From Chloroflexota bacterium (GTDB taxonomy: Bacteria > Chloroflexota > Anaerolineae > Anaerolineales > VGOW01): 17,369 nucleotides of DNA. Below the pieces are notes generated by a model. That model did not search any database. It worked only from the letters and a program-made list of their open reading frames with translations, and had not been told where the DNA came from. A program made the translations under genes and the position numbers. The stretch is from the NCBI GenBank assembly GCA_016215145.1, contig JACRLA010000210.1:1-17369 (forward strand), in the 5' to 3' direction. Positions 7,655 through 14,334 of the stretch are shown here, piece after piece (position 1 is the stretch's first letter; every line of letters starts with the position of its first letter).

Positions 7655-7683
7655 GTCGAGACGTTGCACAGCAACGTCTCGAC
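7655..7683. repeat. perfect 13-3-13 intergenic palindrome between rpsG and fusA
   Basis: GTCGAGACGTTGC (7655-7667), loop ACA, GCAACGTCTCGAC (7671-7683). The stem is a perfect 13 bp, but the following bases (GAATGATTGAG) have no T-run, so it is not a good terminator inside this cluster. It resembles the dispersed GAGACGTTGC...GCAACGTCTC class of bacterial intergenic repeats (recollection, not a search). Confidence 0.85.
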
Positions 7684-7713
7684 GAATGATTGAGATTGGT
7701 TTAATTAGTCATC

Positions 7714-9798
7714 ATGGCTCGAAGTTTCCCGATTGATAAAGTCCGCAACATTGGCATCATTGCTCATATTGACGCGGGCAAAACAACAACCACTGAGCGC
7801 GTTTTGTTTTACACAGGCAAAACGCACCGCATCGGCTCGGTAGATGACGGCACGACTGTTACCGACTGGATGGAACAGGAACGTGAACGCGGCATTACTA
7901 TTGTATCTGCCGCCGTCACCGCCGAGTGGAACGGTTATCAGATCAATGTGATTGACACTCCCGGACACATTGACTTCACTGCCGAAGTGCAACGCTCATT
8001 GCGTGTATTGGATGGCGGCGTGGTGGTGTTTGATGCCGTGCAAGGTGTGGAGCCGCAATCGGAAACGGTGTGGCGTCAAGCGGATCGCTACGGCGTGCCG
8101 CGTATTTGCTTCATTAATAAAATGGATCGCACCGGCGCGGACTTTTACCGTTCAGCCGACATGATCCGTACCCGTCTCGGCGCGAACCCGGTCTACATGC
8201 AAATTCCGATGGGCGCCGAATCTCGTTTTGAAGGCATGATCGATCTGCTGACGAATGAGGCGATCTATTGGACGGATCCGAGCGGGCGCACATTCGAACG
8301 TAAGCCGGTACCCGACACCTACAAAGATCAAGTTGCCGAATATCGCGCGAAGATGATCGAGCATATCGTCGAGAACGATGACGAGTTGATGGGGCTATAC
8401 CTTGAAGGTAAGGAACCGAGCATCGAGCAACTTAGGGCGATCTTGCGTCAGGCAACCATCGCCGGCAAAGTTTGCCCGGTGTTCTGCGGCTCGGCGCTTA
8501 AGAACAAAGGCGTGCAGCCCGTCCTCGACGCAGTCATTGATTATCTTCCTTCCCCGATTGATATTCCCTCTGTAAAAGGTCTCAACCCAGAAACTGATCA
8601 AGAAGAAGAACGCAAAGCATCTGACGATGCGCCCGTTTCGGCATTGGTCTTCAAGATCGTTGCCGATCCTTACGTGGGTCGTCTCGCCTATTTCCGCGTG
8701 TACTCTGGTGTGTTGAAGACCGGCACCAATCTAACAAACAGCACTAAAGACAAGCGTGAGCGCATCAGCCGCGTCATTCGCATGTATGCCGATCGCCGCG
8801 AAGATGTGGATGAAGTTCCGGCGGGTGACATTGCTGCCGTGTTGGCGTTGAAGAATACGTTCACCGGCGACACCTTGTGTGATCCCGATAAGCCCATTGC
8901 TCTTGAAAATATATCGTTCCCCGACCCGGTGATCCATATTGCGATTGAGCCGAAGTCAACGGCTGATCAAGACAAGATGGGCGAAGCGTTGCGCCGCCTC
9001 GCTGAAGAAGACCCGACATTTAAAGTCCGCTCCGATGAGCAGACGGGGCAAACGATCATTGGCGGCATGGGCGAACTGCATCTTGAAGTGTTAGTAGATC
9101 GCATGTTGCGCGAGTACAAAGTGCAAGCCAACGTGGGTCGCCCGCGTGTTGCTTATCGTGAGTCGGTGACAAAGTCCGTGCAGAAAGTTGATCTGAAGTA
9201 CGCCAAGCAAAGTGGTGGGCATGGCCAGTTCGCACATGTAGTGATCTCCGTAGAACCCGGTGATCCCGGATCCGGCATCACCTTTGAAAATGATATCGTC
9301 GGTGGATCGATTCCGAAAGAGTATATCAATCCAGTCGAGAAAGGTATTCGCGAAGCGGCAGAAAACGGTGTGTTGGCGGGTTATCCGGTCGTGGATGTGA
9401 AAGTGACTCTGTTCGATGGCTCGGCGCACGACGTAGACTCAAGCGAAATGGCTTTCAAGATCGCCGGTTCAATGGCGTTTAAAGACGGTGTGATGAGGGC
9501 GGGTCCGGTGTTGTTGGAGCCGATGATGCGCGTTGAAGTGATCGCGCCTGAAGAGTATACGGGCGACGTGCTGGGCGATCTCTCGTCGCGCCGCGCCAGT
9601 ATTGAAAGTATGGAACCGCGCATTGGTAATGTGCAAGCAGTGAAGGCAAAAGTTCCGTTAGCCGAGATGTTTGGTTATGCGACGGATATTCGTTCAAAAA
9701 CTCAAGGGCGAGGCGTGTATTCGATGGAATTCGATCATTACGCGCAAGTTCCCACAAATGTTGCCGAGGCAGTTTTGAGCGGCAAGAACAAGAAATAG
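7714..9798 (+). CDS. fusA: translation elongation factor G
   Basis: EF-G is the GTPase that drives tRNA-mRNA translocation and, with ribosome recycling factor, ribosome splitting. The 694-residue length is typical. The G domain shows AHIDAGKT (17-24), RGITI in switch I (59-63), DTPGH (81-85) and NKMD (135-138). Domain II begins with SALVFKIVADPYVGRLAYFRVYSG. Later domains show GGMGELHLEVLVDRM and the domain IV loop SGGHGQFAHV. The protein starts MARSFPIDKVRNIGIIAHIDAGKT, which fixes the ATG, although no strong Shine-Dalgarno sequence is visible ahead of it (the upstream DNA is TTTAATTAGTCATC). A 69-base gap with a palindrome separates it from rpsG; tuf follows 22 bases later. Confidence 0.98.
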   Translation: MARSFPIDKVRNIGIIAHIDAGKTTTTERVLFYTGKTHRIGSVDDGTTVTDWMEQERERGITIVSAAVTAEWNGYQINVIDTPGHIDFTAEVQRSLRVLDGGVVVFDAVQGVEPQSETVWRQADRYGVPRICFINKMDRTGADFYRSADMIRTRLGANPVYMQIPMGAESRFEGMIDLLTNEAIYWTDPSGRTFERKPVPDTYKDQVAEYRAKMIEHIVENDDELMGLYLEGKEPSIEQLRAILRQATIAGKVCPVFCGSALKNKGVQPVLDAVIDYLPSPIDIPSVKGLNPETDQEEERKASDDAPVSALVFKIVADPYVGRLAYFRVYSGVLKTGTNLTNSTKDKRERISRVIRMYADRREDVDEVPAGDIAAVLALKNTFTGDTLCDPDKPIALENISFPDPVIHIAIEPKSTADQDKMGEALRRLAEEDPTFKVRSDEQTGQTIIGGMGELHLEVLVDRMLREYKVQANVGRPRVAYRESVTKSVQKVDLKYAKQSGGHGQFAHVVISVEPGDPGSGITFENDIVGGSIPKEYINPVEKGIREAAENGVLAGYPVVDVKVTLFDGSAHDVDSSEMAFKIAGSMAFKDGVMRAGPVLLEPMMRVEVIAPEEYTGDVLGDLSSRRASIESMEPRIGNVQAVKAKVPLAEMFGYATDIRSKTQGRGVYSMEFDHYAQVPTNVAEAVLSGKNKK

Positions 9799-9820
9799 TT
9801 TTATTTACGGAGGCACTTAA

Positions 9821-11023
9821 ATGTCCAAAGAAAAATTTGATCGCAGTAAAGTACACGTCAACATCGGGACGATGGGTCACATCGATCACGGCAAGACGAC
9901 GTTGACCGCCGCCATCACCAAAGTGCTGGCACTGAAAAAGTTCGCCACCTTCCGCGCCTACGATTCGATTGACAACGCGCCGGAAGAAAAAGAACGCGGC
10001 ATCACCATCAACATTGCCCACGTCGAGTACGAAACCGAGAAACGCCATTACGCTCACGTGGACATGCCCGGTCACCGCGATTACATCAAGAACATGATCA
10101 CCGGCGCGGCGCAAGTGGATGGCGCAATCTTGGTCGTCGCCGCCCCCGATGGTCCCATGCCGCAAACCCGTGAGCATGTGCTGTTGGCGCGTCAGGTGGA
10201 AGTGCCCTACATCGTCGTCTTCTTGAACAAAGTGGACATGATGGACGACCCCGAATTGTTGGAACTGGTGGAACTGGAACTGCGCGAACTGTTGAGTTCG
10301 TACAACTTCCCCGGCGAGAATACGCCGATCATTCGCGGTTCGGGCTTGAAAGCACTGGAAAGCACCAGCACCGACATCAACGCCCCCGAATACAAATGTA
10401 TTTTGGAGTTGATGGACACGGTGGACAAATACATCCCTGACCCCAAGCGCGAAATGGACAAGCCGTTCATGATGTCGGTGGAAGATGTGTTTAGCATCAA
10501 AGGACGCGGCACGGTAGCCACAGGACGTATTGAGCGCGGCATTGTCAAAGTGGGTGAGCCGTTGGAGATCGTCGGGTTGTTGGATGAGCCGTTGAACACG
10601 GTCTGCACCGGGGTGGAGATGTTCCACAAGTTGTTAGATCAAGGGCAAGCGGGAGACAACGTGGGGTTGTTGCTGCGGAGTATTGAACGGGAGCAGATCG
10701 AGCGCGGGATGGTGTTAGCCAAGCCGGGGAGCATCACGCCGCACAAGAAGTTCAAGAGTCAAGTGTATGTGTTGAAGAAGGAAGAGGGCGGGCGGCACAA
10801 AGCATTCTTCAACGGGTATCGTCCGCAGTTCTACATTCGGACGATGGATGTGACGGGTGAGATCAAGTTGCCGGATGGGGTGGAGATGGTGATGCCGGGC
10901 GACAACATTGATATGCAGGTGGAGTTGATCACGCGGGTGGCATTGGAGAAGGGGTCGAAGTTCGCCATTCGTGAAGGCGGTCTCACCGTCGGTGCGGGCG
11001 TCATCACGGAAATTATTGATTAG
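9821..11023 (+). CDS. tuf: translation elongation factor Tu
   Basis: EF-Tu delivers aminoacyl-tRNA to the ribosome as a GTP complex. The 400 residues contain all three domains. The G motifs are GHIDHGKT (19-26), RGITI (59-63), DMPGH (81-85), NKVD (136-139) and a GSGLKAL G5 region. Several positions differ from the usual bacterial forms GHVDHGKT, DCPGHAD and SAL: Ile20-area, Met82, Arg86 and Gly in the G5 loop. GHRDYIKNMITG resembles the wording in EF-1A. Conserved bacterial segments such as DNAPEEKERGITI, DGPMPQTREH and LAKPGSITPH place it firmly as EF-Tu rather than SelB. The ATG follows ACGGAGG. Codon choice changes along the gene: the 3' third uses many GGG and CGG codons. Confidence 0.97.
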   Translation: MSKEKFDRSKVHVNIGTMGHIDHGKTTLTAAITKVLALKKFATFRAYDSIDNAPEEKERGITINIAHVEYETEKRHYAHVDMPGHRDYIKNMITGAAQVDGAILVVAAPDGPMPQTREHVLLARQVEVPYIVVFLNKVDMMDDPELLELVELELRELLSSYNFPGENTPIIRGSGLKALESTSTDINAPEYKCILELMDTVDKYIPDPKREMDKPFMMSVEDVFSIKGRGTVATGRIERGIVKVGEPLEIVGLLDEPLNTVCTGVEMFHKLLDQGQAGDNVGLLLRSIEREQIERGMVLAKPGSITPHKKFKSQVYVLKKEEGGRHKAFFNGYRPQFYIRTMDVTGEIKLPDGVEMVMPGDNIDMQVELITRVALEKGSKFAIREGGLTVGAGVITEIID

Positions 11024-11027
11024 GGAA

Positions 11028-11054
11028 GTAGGACAAGTTGCCAACTTGTCTTAC
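11028..11054. repeat. 12-3-12 intergenic palindrome after tuf
   Basis: GTAGGACAAGTT (11028-11039), loop GCC, AACTTGTCTTAC (11043-11054), with one G-U pair. It has the same arm length, the same GCC loop and similar GTAG/TTAC ends as the junction hairpin of the array at 1-136. No T-run follows. Confidence 0.82.
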
Positions 11055-11072
11055 ACAAGTGAGAGGTAAATC

Positions 11073-11243
11073 ATGGCTAGCAAATCAAAAGATGTTCGTC
11101 CGGTGATCATTCTGGCGTGTGGCGATTGTAAAGAACGCAATTACGTTACGCAAAAGAATCGCCGCAATGATCCGAACCGAATTGAAATAAAGAAGTTCTG
11201 CTCGCACTGTCGCAAGCATACGGTGCATAAGGAAACGAAGTAG
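11073..11243 (+). CDS. rpmG: 50S ribosomal protein L33
   Basis: This small gene encodes 56 residues beginning MASKSKDVRPVIILACGDC. Two CxxC pairs (Cys16/Cys19 and Cys43/Cys46) form the zinc ribbon of the zinc-binding L33 type. The centre ERNYVTQKNRRNDPNRIEIKKFC is diagnostic for L33. GAGAGG stands seven bases before the ATG. L33 lies near the E site of the 50S subunit. rpmG directly ahead of secE-nusG is a frequent arrangement, here with a tRNA gene between them. Confidence 0.96.
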   Translation: MASKSKDVRPVIILACGDCKERNYVTQKNRRNDPNRIEIKKFCSHCRKHTVHKETK

Positions 11244-11264
11244 AGACGTTACGCGTGTCTCTAC
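11240..11264. repeat. short palindrome overlapping the rpmG stop codon
   Basis: GTAGAGAC (11240-11247) and GTCTCTAC (11257-11264) are exact reverse complements around a 9-base loop that itself contains ACGCGT. It includes the rpmG TAG and ends six bases before the tRNA. It may mark a processing site between mRNA and tRNA, or be another member of the intergenic palindrome group. Confidence 0.65.
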
Positions 11265-11269
11265 TATAC

Positions 11270-11342
11270 AGGCCAGTAGCTCAATTGGTAGAGCACTCGA
11301 CTCCAAATCGAGCGGTTGTGGGTTCAATTCCTGCCTGGCCTG
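11270..11342 (+). tRNA. trnW: tRNA-Trp (anticodon CCA)
   Basis: Complete cloverleaf of 73 bases: acceptor AGGCCAG (11270-11276) with CTGGCCT (11335-11341), D arm GCTC/GAGC with an AATTGGTA loop, anticodon arm CTCGA-CTCCAAA-TCGAG with CCA at the anticodon, five-base variable loop, and a T arm with TTCAATT loop and two G-U pairs. The discriminator is G, as expected for bacterial tRNA-Trp. The 3' CCA is not encoded (CCT follows). tRNA-Trp next to secE is seen in several phyla. Confidence 0.96.
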
Positions 11343-11371
11343 CCTGAAAAATTTTGGTGTCTATAACTGTT

Positions 11372-11587
11372 ATGAATGATAACCCGATTGTAGGTCCGAT
11401 CATCCGATATGCGCGCGAGACGCGCGCCGAGTTGAGCAAGGTATCGTGGCCCAGCCGACAAGATGCAACCAACTTAACCGTTGTCGTTTTGGTGACGGTG
11501 GTTGTGAGTTCGCTTGTGCTGGGTTCTTTCGATGCATTGTTTTCGCAAGTCTTTGTATTCGTCCGCGGCAGAGGCGGCGTCACCTGA
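11372..11587 (+). CDS. secE: preprotein translocase subunit SecE
   Basis: A 71-residue single-span SecE. It has the conserved amphipathic motif TRAELSKVSWPSRQDA (about 17-32), followed by one hydrophobic helix from about 34 to 63. SecE clamps the SecY channel in the cytoplasmic membrane. The ATG at 11372 gives a standard N-terminus (MNDNPIVGPIIRYARETRAEL). In-frame TTG (11354) and GTG (11357) starts would add a few residues. No good Shine-Dalgarno sequence is visible for any of them, so the exact start is uncertain. It lies 29 bases after the tRNA and just ahead of nusG, its usual partner. Confidence 0.93.
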   Translation: MNDNPIVGPIIRYARETRAELSKVSWPSRQDATNLTVVVLVTVVVSSLVLGSFDALFSQVFVFVRGRGGVT

Positions 11588-11609
11588 TGTGGATGTCCCC
11601 ACCGAGATG

Positions 11610-12170
11610 TCGGCAGAAGCGGCAGAGGCGGTGAAGGACGCCGATGATGAGCGACGGTGGTATGTCGTCCATTGTTATTCGGGCTACGAGAACAAAGTCC
11701 GTCACAATCTGGAACAACGTATTGATACGATGGCGATGAAGGACAAAATTTTTGATGTCGTCGTGCCAACCGAGGAAGAGATTGAAGTTAAAGAAGGACA
11801 GCGCCGCACGGTGGAACGTCGTGTGTTTCCCGGCTACATTTTGGTGCAGATGAAGCTGACCGAAGATTCGTGGTACGTCGTGCGTAACACACCCGGCGTC
11901 ACCGGCTTTGTGGGGATGGGCAACACGCCGACCCCGTTGCAGCCGCAAGAGGTGGCACAAATCTTGAAGCGTATGGAAGCCGAAGCGCCAAAGATCAAAG
12001 TGAACTTCAAATCTGGACAGAAGGTGCGTATCGTGGATGGACCGTTCAACGATTTTATTGGGACGGTAGGCGAGATTGACGCCGAGCGCGCGAAGGTGCG
12101 CGTCATGGTATCATTCTTCGGGCGAGAGACTCCGGTGGAGTTAGATTTCTTGCAAGTGGAAAAAGCGTAA
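11610..12170 (+). CDS. nusG: transcription antitermination/elongation factor NusG
   Basis: 186 residues from this start. The NGN domain begins RRWYVVHCYSGYENKVRHNLEQR and includes RRVFPGYILVQM. The C-terminal KOW domain reads KSGQKVRIVDGPFNDFIGTVGEI and ends VELDFLQVEKA. NusG binds RNA polymerase near the beta and beta-prime clamp, increases processivity, and links polymerase to Rho or to the ribosome. The acidic, Ala-rich first 15 residues are variable in the family. ATG 11610 is chosen; a GTG at 11592 would add six residues and sit four bases after the secE stop, fitting translational coupling. Earlier in-frame starts fall inside secE and give non-homologous sequence. Confidence 0.95.
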   Translation, partial: SAEAAEAVKDADDERRWYVVHCYSGYENKVRHNLEQRIDTMAMKDKIFDVVVPTEEEIEVKEGQRRTVERRVFPGYILVQMKLTEDSWYVVRNTPGVTGFVGMGNTPTPLQPQEVAQILKRMEAEAPKIKVNFKSGQKVRIVDGPFNDFIGTVGEIDAERAKVRVMVSFFGRETPVELDFLQVEKA

Positions 12171-12177
12171 GACGAAT

Positions 12178-12206
12178 TGTAAGACGGATTCTAAATCCGT
12201 CTTACA
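12178..12206. repeat. perfect 13-3-13 palindrome after nusG
   Basis: TGTAAGACGGATT (12178-12190), loop CTA, AATCCGTCTTACA (12194-12206). A-rich sequence follows on the + strand, so no intrinsic terminator forms for the rightward genes. The inner 12-3-12 core with GTAAGAC...GTCTTAC ends matches the layout of the element at 11028-11054. Confidence 0.85.
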
Positions 12207-12267
12207 AAAAAATTCGTGGGAGAGTTGACTCCGGTCACTCGTTAGCACCACAAAGGAGAAAGCCATA

Positions 12268-12693
12268 ATGGCAAAAAAGTTAAAAGCAGTTGTGCGTTTG
12301 CAGCTTGAAGCTGGCAAAGCAAGCCCGGCGCCGCCGGTCGGTCCGGCGTTGGCGGGTCATGGCCTCAACCTCATGGCGTTTTGCAAAGATTACAACGCCA
12401 AGACCGCGAATCGCGCGGGCGATGTTATCCCGGTAGACATCACCATCTATACAGATGGATCGTTTACACTGGCGTTGCGCACGCCGCCGACCTCGGTGCT
12501 GTTGCGTAAAGCGGCGGGTGTAGATAAAGGTTCGGGAATTCCGAATCGCAACAAAGTTGGCAAAGTCACCAAAACGCAAATCAAAGAGATCGCCGAGATC
12601 AAGATGAAAGATTTGAACGCGGTAGACCTCGATGGCGCGATGCTGCAAGTCGAAGGCACGGCGCGTTCGATGGGCTTGACGGTGGAGGGCTAA
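12268..12693 (+). CDS. rplK: 50S ribosomal protein L11
   Basis: The 141-residue protein is the normal length. L11 binds the GTPase-associated region of 23S rRNA and contacts elongation factors and RelA. The N-terminal domain has GKASPAPPVGPALAGHGLNLMAFCKDYNAKT (about 17-47), with both prolines of the thiostrepton-contact segment present. The C-terminal rRNA-binding domain covers about 70-141, including KAAGVDKGSGIPNRNKVGKVT and the closing RSMGLTVEG. AAAGGAG stands nine bases before the ATG. rplA follows after four bases, with its ribosome-binding site GGAGG inside the rplK stop region, so the two are probably translationally coupled. Confidence 0.98.
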   Translation: MAKKLKAVVRLQLEAGKASPAPPVGPALAGHGLNLMAFCKDYNAKTANRAGDVIPVDITIYTDGSFTLALRTPPTSVLLRKAAGVDKGSGIPNRNKVGKVTKTQIKEIAEIKMKDLNAVDLDGAMLQVEGTARSMGLTVEG

Positions 12694-12697
12694 TCTC

Positions 12698-13414
12698 ATG
12701 AAATATCACGGTAAAAAATATCGCGCCGCCGCCGAAAAAGTTGATCACAATCAAGCGTATCAACCTAAAGAAGCGCTGGCGTTAGCCAAAGCCACGACCG
12801 TTACAAAATTCGACTCGACTGTTGAAGTTCACATCAACACCGGTCTCGATCCCAAGCAAGCCGATCAACAAGTTCGCACCGCCGTCCTCATGCCCGCCGG
12901 TTTAGGCAAGACGGTTCGCATCATGGTCTTCGCCGAAGGCGAGGGCGCGCGCATCGCCAAAGAAGCGGGCGCAGATTTCATCGCCGACGACGACACCTTT
13001 AAAAAGATTCAAGATGGATGGACGGATTGGGATGTCTCAATCGCCGTCCCCGAAATGATGGGCAAGGTGGGTCGTTTGGGACGGGTGTTGGGCCCGCGCG
13101 GCTTGGTTCCGAATCCTAAAGCCGGCACCGTCGCGCCTGCCGCCGACTTGCCCCGCCTGATCCAAGAAGCCCGAGCCGGCCGTATCGAAGTGCGTCTGGA
13201 TAAGACATCCGGTATTCATGTGGCGATTGGCAAAGCATCGTTCAGCGAAGAAGCGTTGATGCAAAACTTTTCATCGTTGATGGAAGCGTTACGCAAAGCA
13301 AAGCCTGCCGCCGCTAAAGGCATTTACATCAAGAAGATCGTGGTCGCCACTTCCATGGGACCCGGAGTCAGGGTGGATGTAAACACCGCGCTCAATATGG
13401 GAGTGGCGGCATAA
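12698..13414 (+). CDS. rplA: 50S ribosomal protein L1
   Basis: The 238-residue L1 forms the mobile L1 stalk that helps release E-site tRNA. It starts MKYHGKKYRAAAEKVD. The family signature is at about 126-147 (VGRLGRVLGPRGLVPNPKAGTV), followed by GRIEVRLDKTSGIHVAIGK and the C-terminal KGIYIKKIVVATSMGPGVRVDV. In many bacteria L1 represses the rplKA transcript by binding a site that mimics its rRNA target; no such site is obvious in the short rplK leader. A 272-base gap with its own leader separates it from rplJ. Confidence 0.98.
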   Translation: MKYHGKKYRAAAEKVDHNQAYQPKEALALAKATTVTKFDSTVEVHINTGLDPKQADQQVRTAVLMPAGLGKTVRIMVFAEGEGARIAKEAGADFIADDDTFKKIQDGWTDWDVSIAVPEMMGKVGRLGRVLGPRGLVPNPKAGTVAPAADLPRLIQEARAGRIEVRLDKTSGIHVAIGKASFSEEALMQNFSSLMEALRKAKPAAAKGIYIKKIVVATSMGPGVRVDVNTALNMGVAA

Positions 13415-13415
13415 C

Positions 13416-13443
13416 AAATTACAAATTACCAATTACAAGTTAC
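13416..13443. repeat. AT-rich word repeat after rplA
   Basis: The spacer reads as imperfect iterations of AAATTACC/AATTACAAG/TTAC words. A similar word, TAATTACAAATCACG, occurs before rplL at about 14289. It is low-complexity intergenic DNA with no coding sense and no clear promoter hexamers. Confidence 0.55.
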
Positions 13444-13467
13444 GCGATCAGTAATTAGTAGTTGGGT

Positions 13468-13605
13468 AATTGCCTTCGCCGTAGACCGCAGGTGTTCAGA
13501 GTTGTTCTGAACTTAATCTCCTGCCGAGGTGAGGACTTCTGAAAAGAATCGCACACGCGATCCACAGAAAGTCTTTACGCTCGGATGAAGGCGTAAAGAC
13601 TTTTT
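13468..13605 (+). ncRNA. ribosomal protein L10 leader
   Basis: The segment 13481-13535 carries the hallmarks of the L10 mRNA-binding leader: GTAGACCGCAGGTG, the helix GTTCAGA/TCTGAAC, and CTTAATCTCCTGCCGAGGTGAG, which supply the GCAGG/CCTGC pairing and bulged kink-turn core. It lies directly before rplJ, the expected place. A small hairpin (ATCGC/GCGAT, 13548-13561) and a terminator follow. In known cases the L10-(L12)n complex binds this leader to lower rplJ-rplL expression. The 5' boundary is approximate. Confidence 0.85.
13568..13605 (+). terminator. intrinsic terminator/attenuator in the rplJ leader
   Basis: AAAGTCTTTACGC (13568-13580) pairs perfectly with GCGTAAAGACTTT (13591-13603), with a 10-base loop and a run of five Ts at 13601-13605. 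It lies between the L10-binding domain and the rplJ start, so L10 control is probably by premature termination, as described for Bacillus-type rplJL leaders. Confidence 0.85.
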
Positions 13606-13686
13606 GATTTGTCTTTCGTGGGAATGACGTTCAAAAAGTCGAAACAAAAAGATCGTTCATTCTTAAACGAAAGGAGGTAAAACAAC

Positions 13687-14220
13687 TTGGCAATCACAAA
13701 GAAACGCAGAGCAGAGTTGGTCGCGGAATACGCCGATCTCTTGAAGAAGAGCGAAGCGTTGATCATCGCCAGCTATAGTGGCGTGCGGGTTAAAAATGTT
13801 GAACAGCTGCGCCGCAAGGTGCGCGAAGCCTCGGGCGAATTACATGTCGTAAAGAACACGTTGGCGACTGTCGCCCTCAAAGCTGCCGGTATGCCTGTGC
13901 CAGAAGAATTTCTTCATGGCGACACCGCAATCGGTTTTGCTTTCAAAGATGTACCCGCCGTCGCCAAAGCGATCCAAGACTTCACAAAAGATTCTGAATT
14001 TGTGAAAGTTAAAGGCGGCGTGATGAGCGGCAAGATTCTCAGCGCGAAAGAGATCGCAGCCCTTGCCTCACTCCCGCCGATGCCCATCGTGCGCGCGCAA
14101 TTGCTGGGCTTGATCAACACGCCCGCGACTCGCATCGCCGGTTCTATCGCCAGTGCCGTGCGTCAGGTGGTCAACGTCACCAAAGCCTACGCCGACAAAG
14201 GCGCGGAACAAGCCGCGTAG
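13687..14220 (+). CDS. rplJ: 50S ribosomal protein L10
   Basis: 177 residues. L10 forms the base of the ribosomal stalk and holds several L7/L12 dimers on its C-terminal helix. The start is TTG, supported by the strong AAAGGAGG at 13671-13678 and by the family-typical start MAITKKRRAELVAEYADLLKKSEALIIASYSG. The KNTLATVAL segment near 56-64 belongs to the rRNA-binding domain. The C-terminal part from about 135 is a long helix for L12 attachment. Use of TTG is rare in such a strongly expressed gene and may moderate initiation. The gene is preceded by the L10 leader and followed by rplL. Confidence 0.97.
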   Translation: MAITKKRRAELVAEYADLLKKSEALIIASYSGVRVKNVEQLRRKVREASGELHVVKNTLATVALKAAGMPVPEEFLHGDTAIGFAFKDVPAVAKAIQDFTKDSEFVKVKGGVMSGKILSAKEIAALASLPPMPIVRAQLLGLINTPATRIAGSIASAVRQVVNVTKAYADKGAEQAA

Positions 14221-14225
14221 TATGG

Positions 14226-14264
14226 TTCCTTTAATTCCTTAAGTTCCCGAAGGAAATAAAGGAA
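14226..14264 (+). repeat. hairpin in the rplJ-rplL spacer
   Basis: TTCCTTTAATTCCTT (14226-14240) pairs with AAGGAAATAAAGGAA (14250-14264) over 15 bp with one A-A mismatch and a 9-base loop. GGAAATGATGGAAATAAGGG words follow rather than a T-run. The position suits RNA processing or stabilisation that sets the higher output of L7/L12 relative to L10, but this is inference. It may equally be a low-complexity intergenic element. Confidence 0.65.
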
Positions 14265-14334
14265 ATGATGGAAATAAGGGAAACACCTAATTACAAATCA
14301 CGACTCATCTGAGTCATCAATGGAGAAAATTGAA

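Noticed and set aside
9479..10627. 382-codon open frame on the minus strand opposite fusA and tuf
   Set aside because: It lies fully antisense to two clear genes, has His/Val-rich composition typical of the complement of biased coding DNA, and shows no family motif.
11240..11264. Terminator between rpmG and the tRNA
   Set aside because: The stem is only 8 bp with a 9-base loop and no T-run follows, so co-transcription of rpmG, tRNA and secE seems more likely.
11514..11609. Earlier NusG start inside secE
   Set aside because: The added residues overlap secE in another frame and do not resemble NusG N-termini; the later ATG or the GTG at 11592 is more plausible.
12225..12267. TTGACT before rplK as a promoter
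   Set aside because: No acceptable -10 hexamer occurs 16-18 bases downstream, so a promoter here is not supported.
13415..13467. Promoter for rplJ
   Set aside because: One is expected, but the AT-rich words give many weak -10-like matches and no convincing -35/-10 pair.
14320..14334. Upstream ATG for rplL
   Set aside because: Its bases form the ribosome-binding site of ATG 14335, and the extra MEKIE is not typical of L7/L12.
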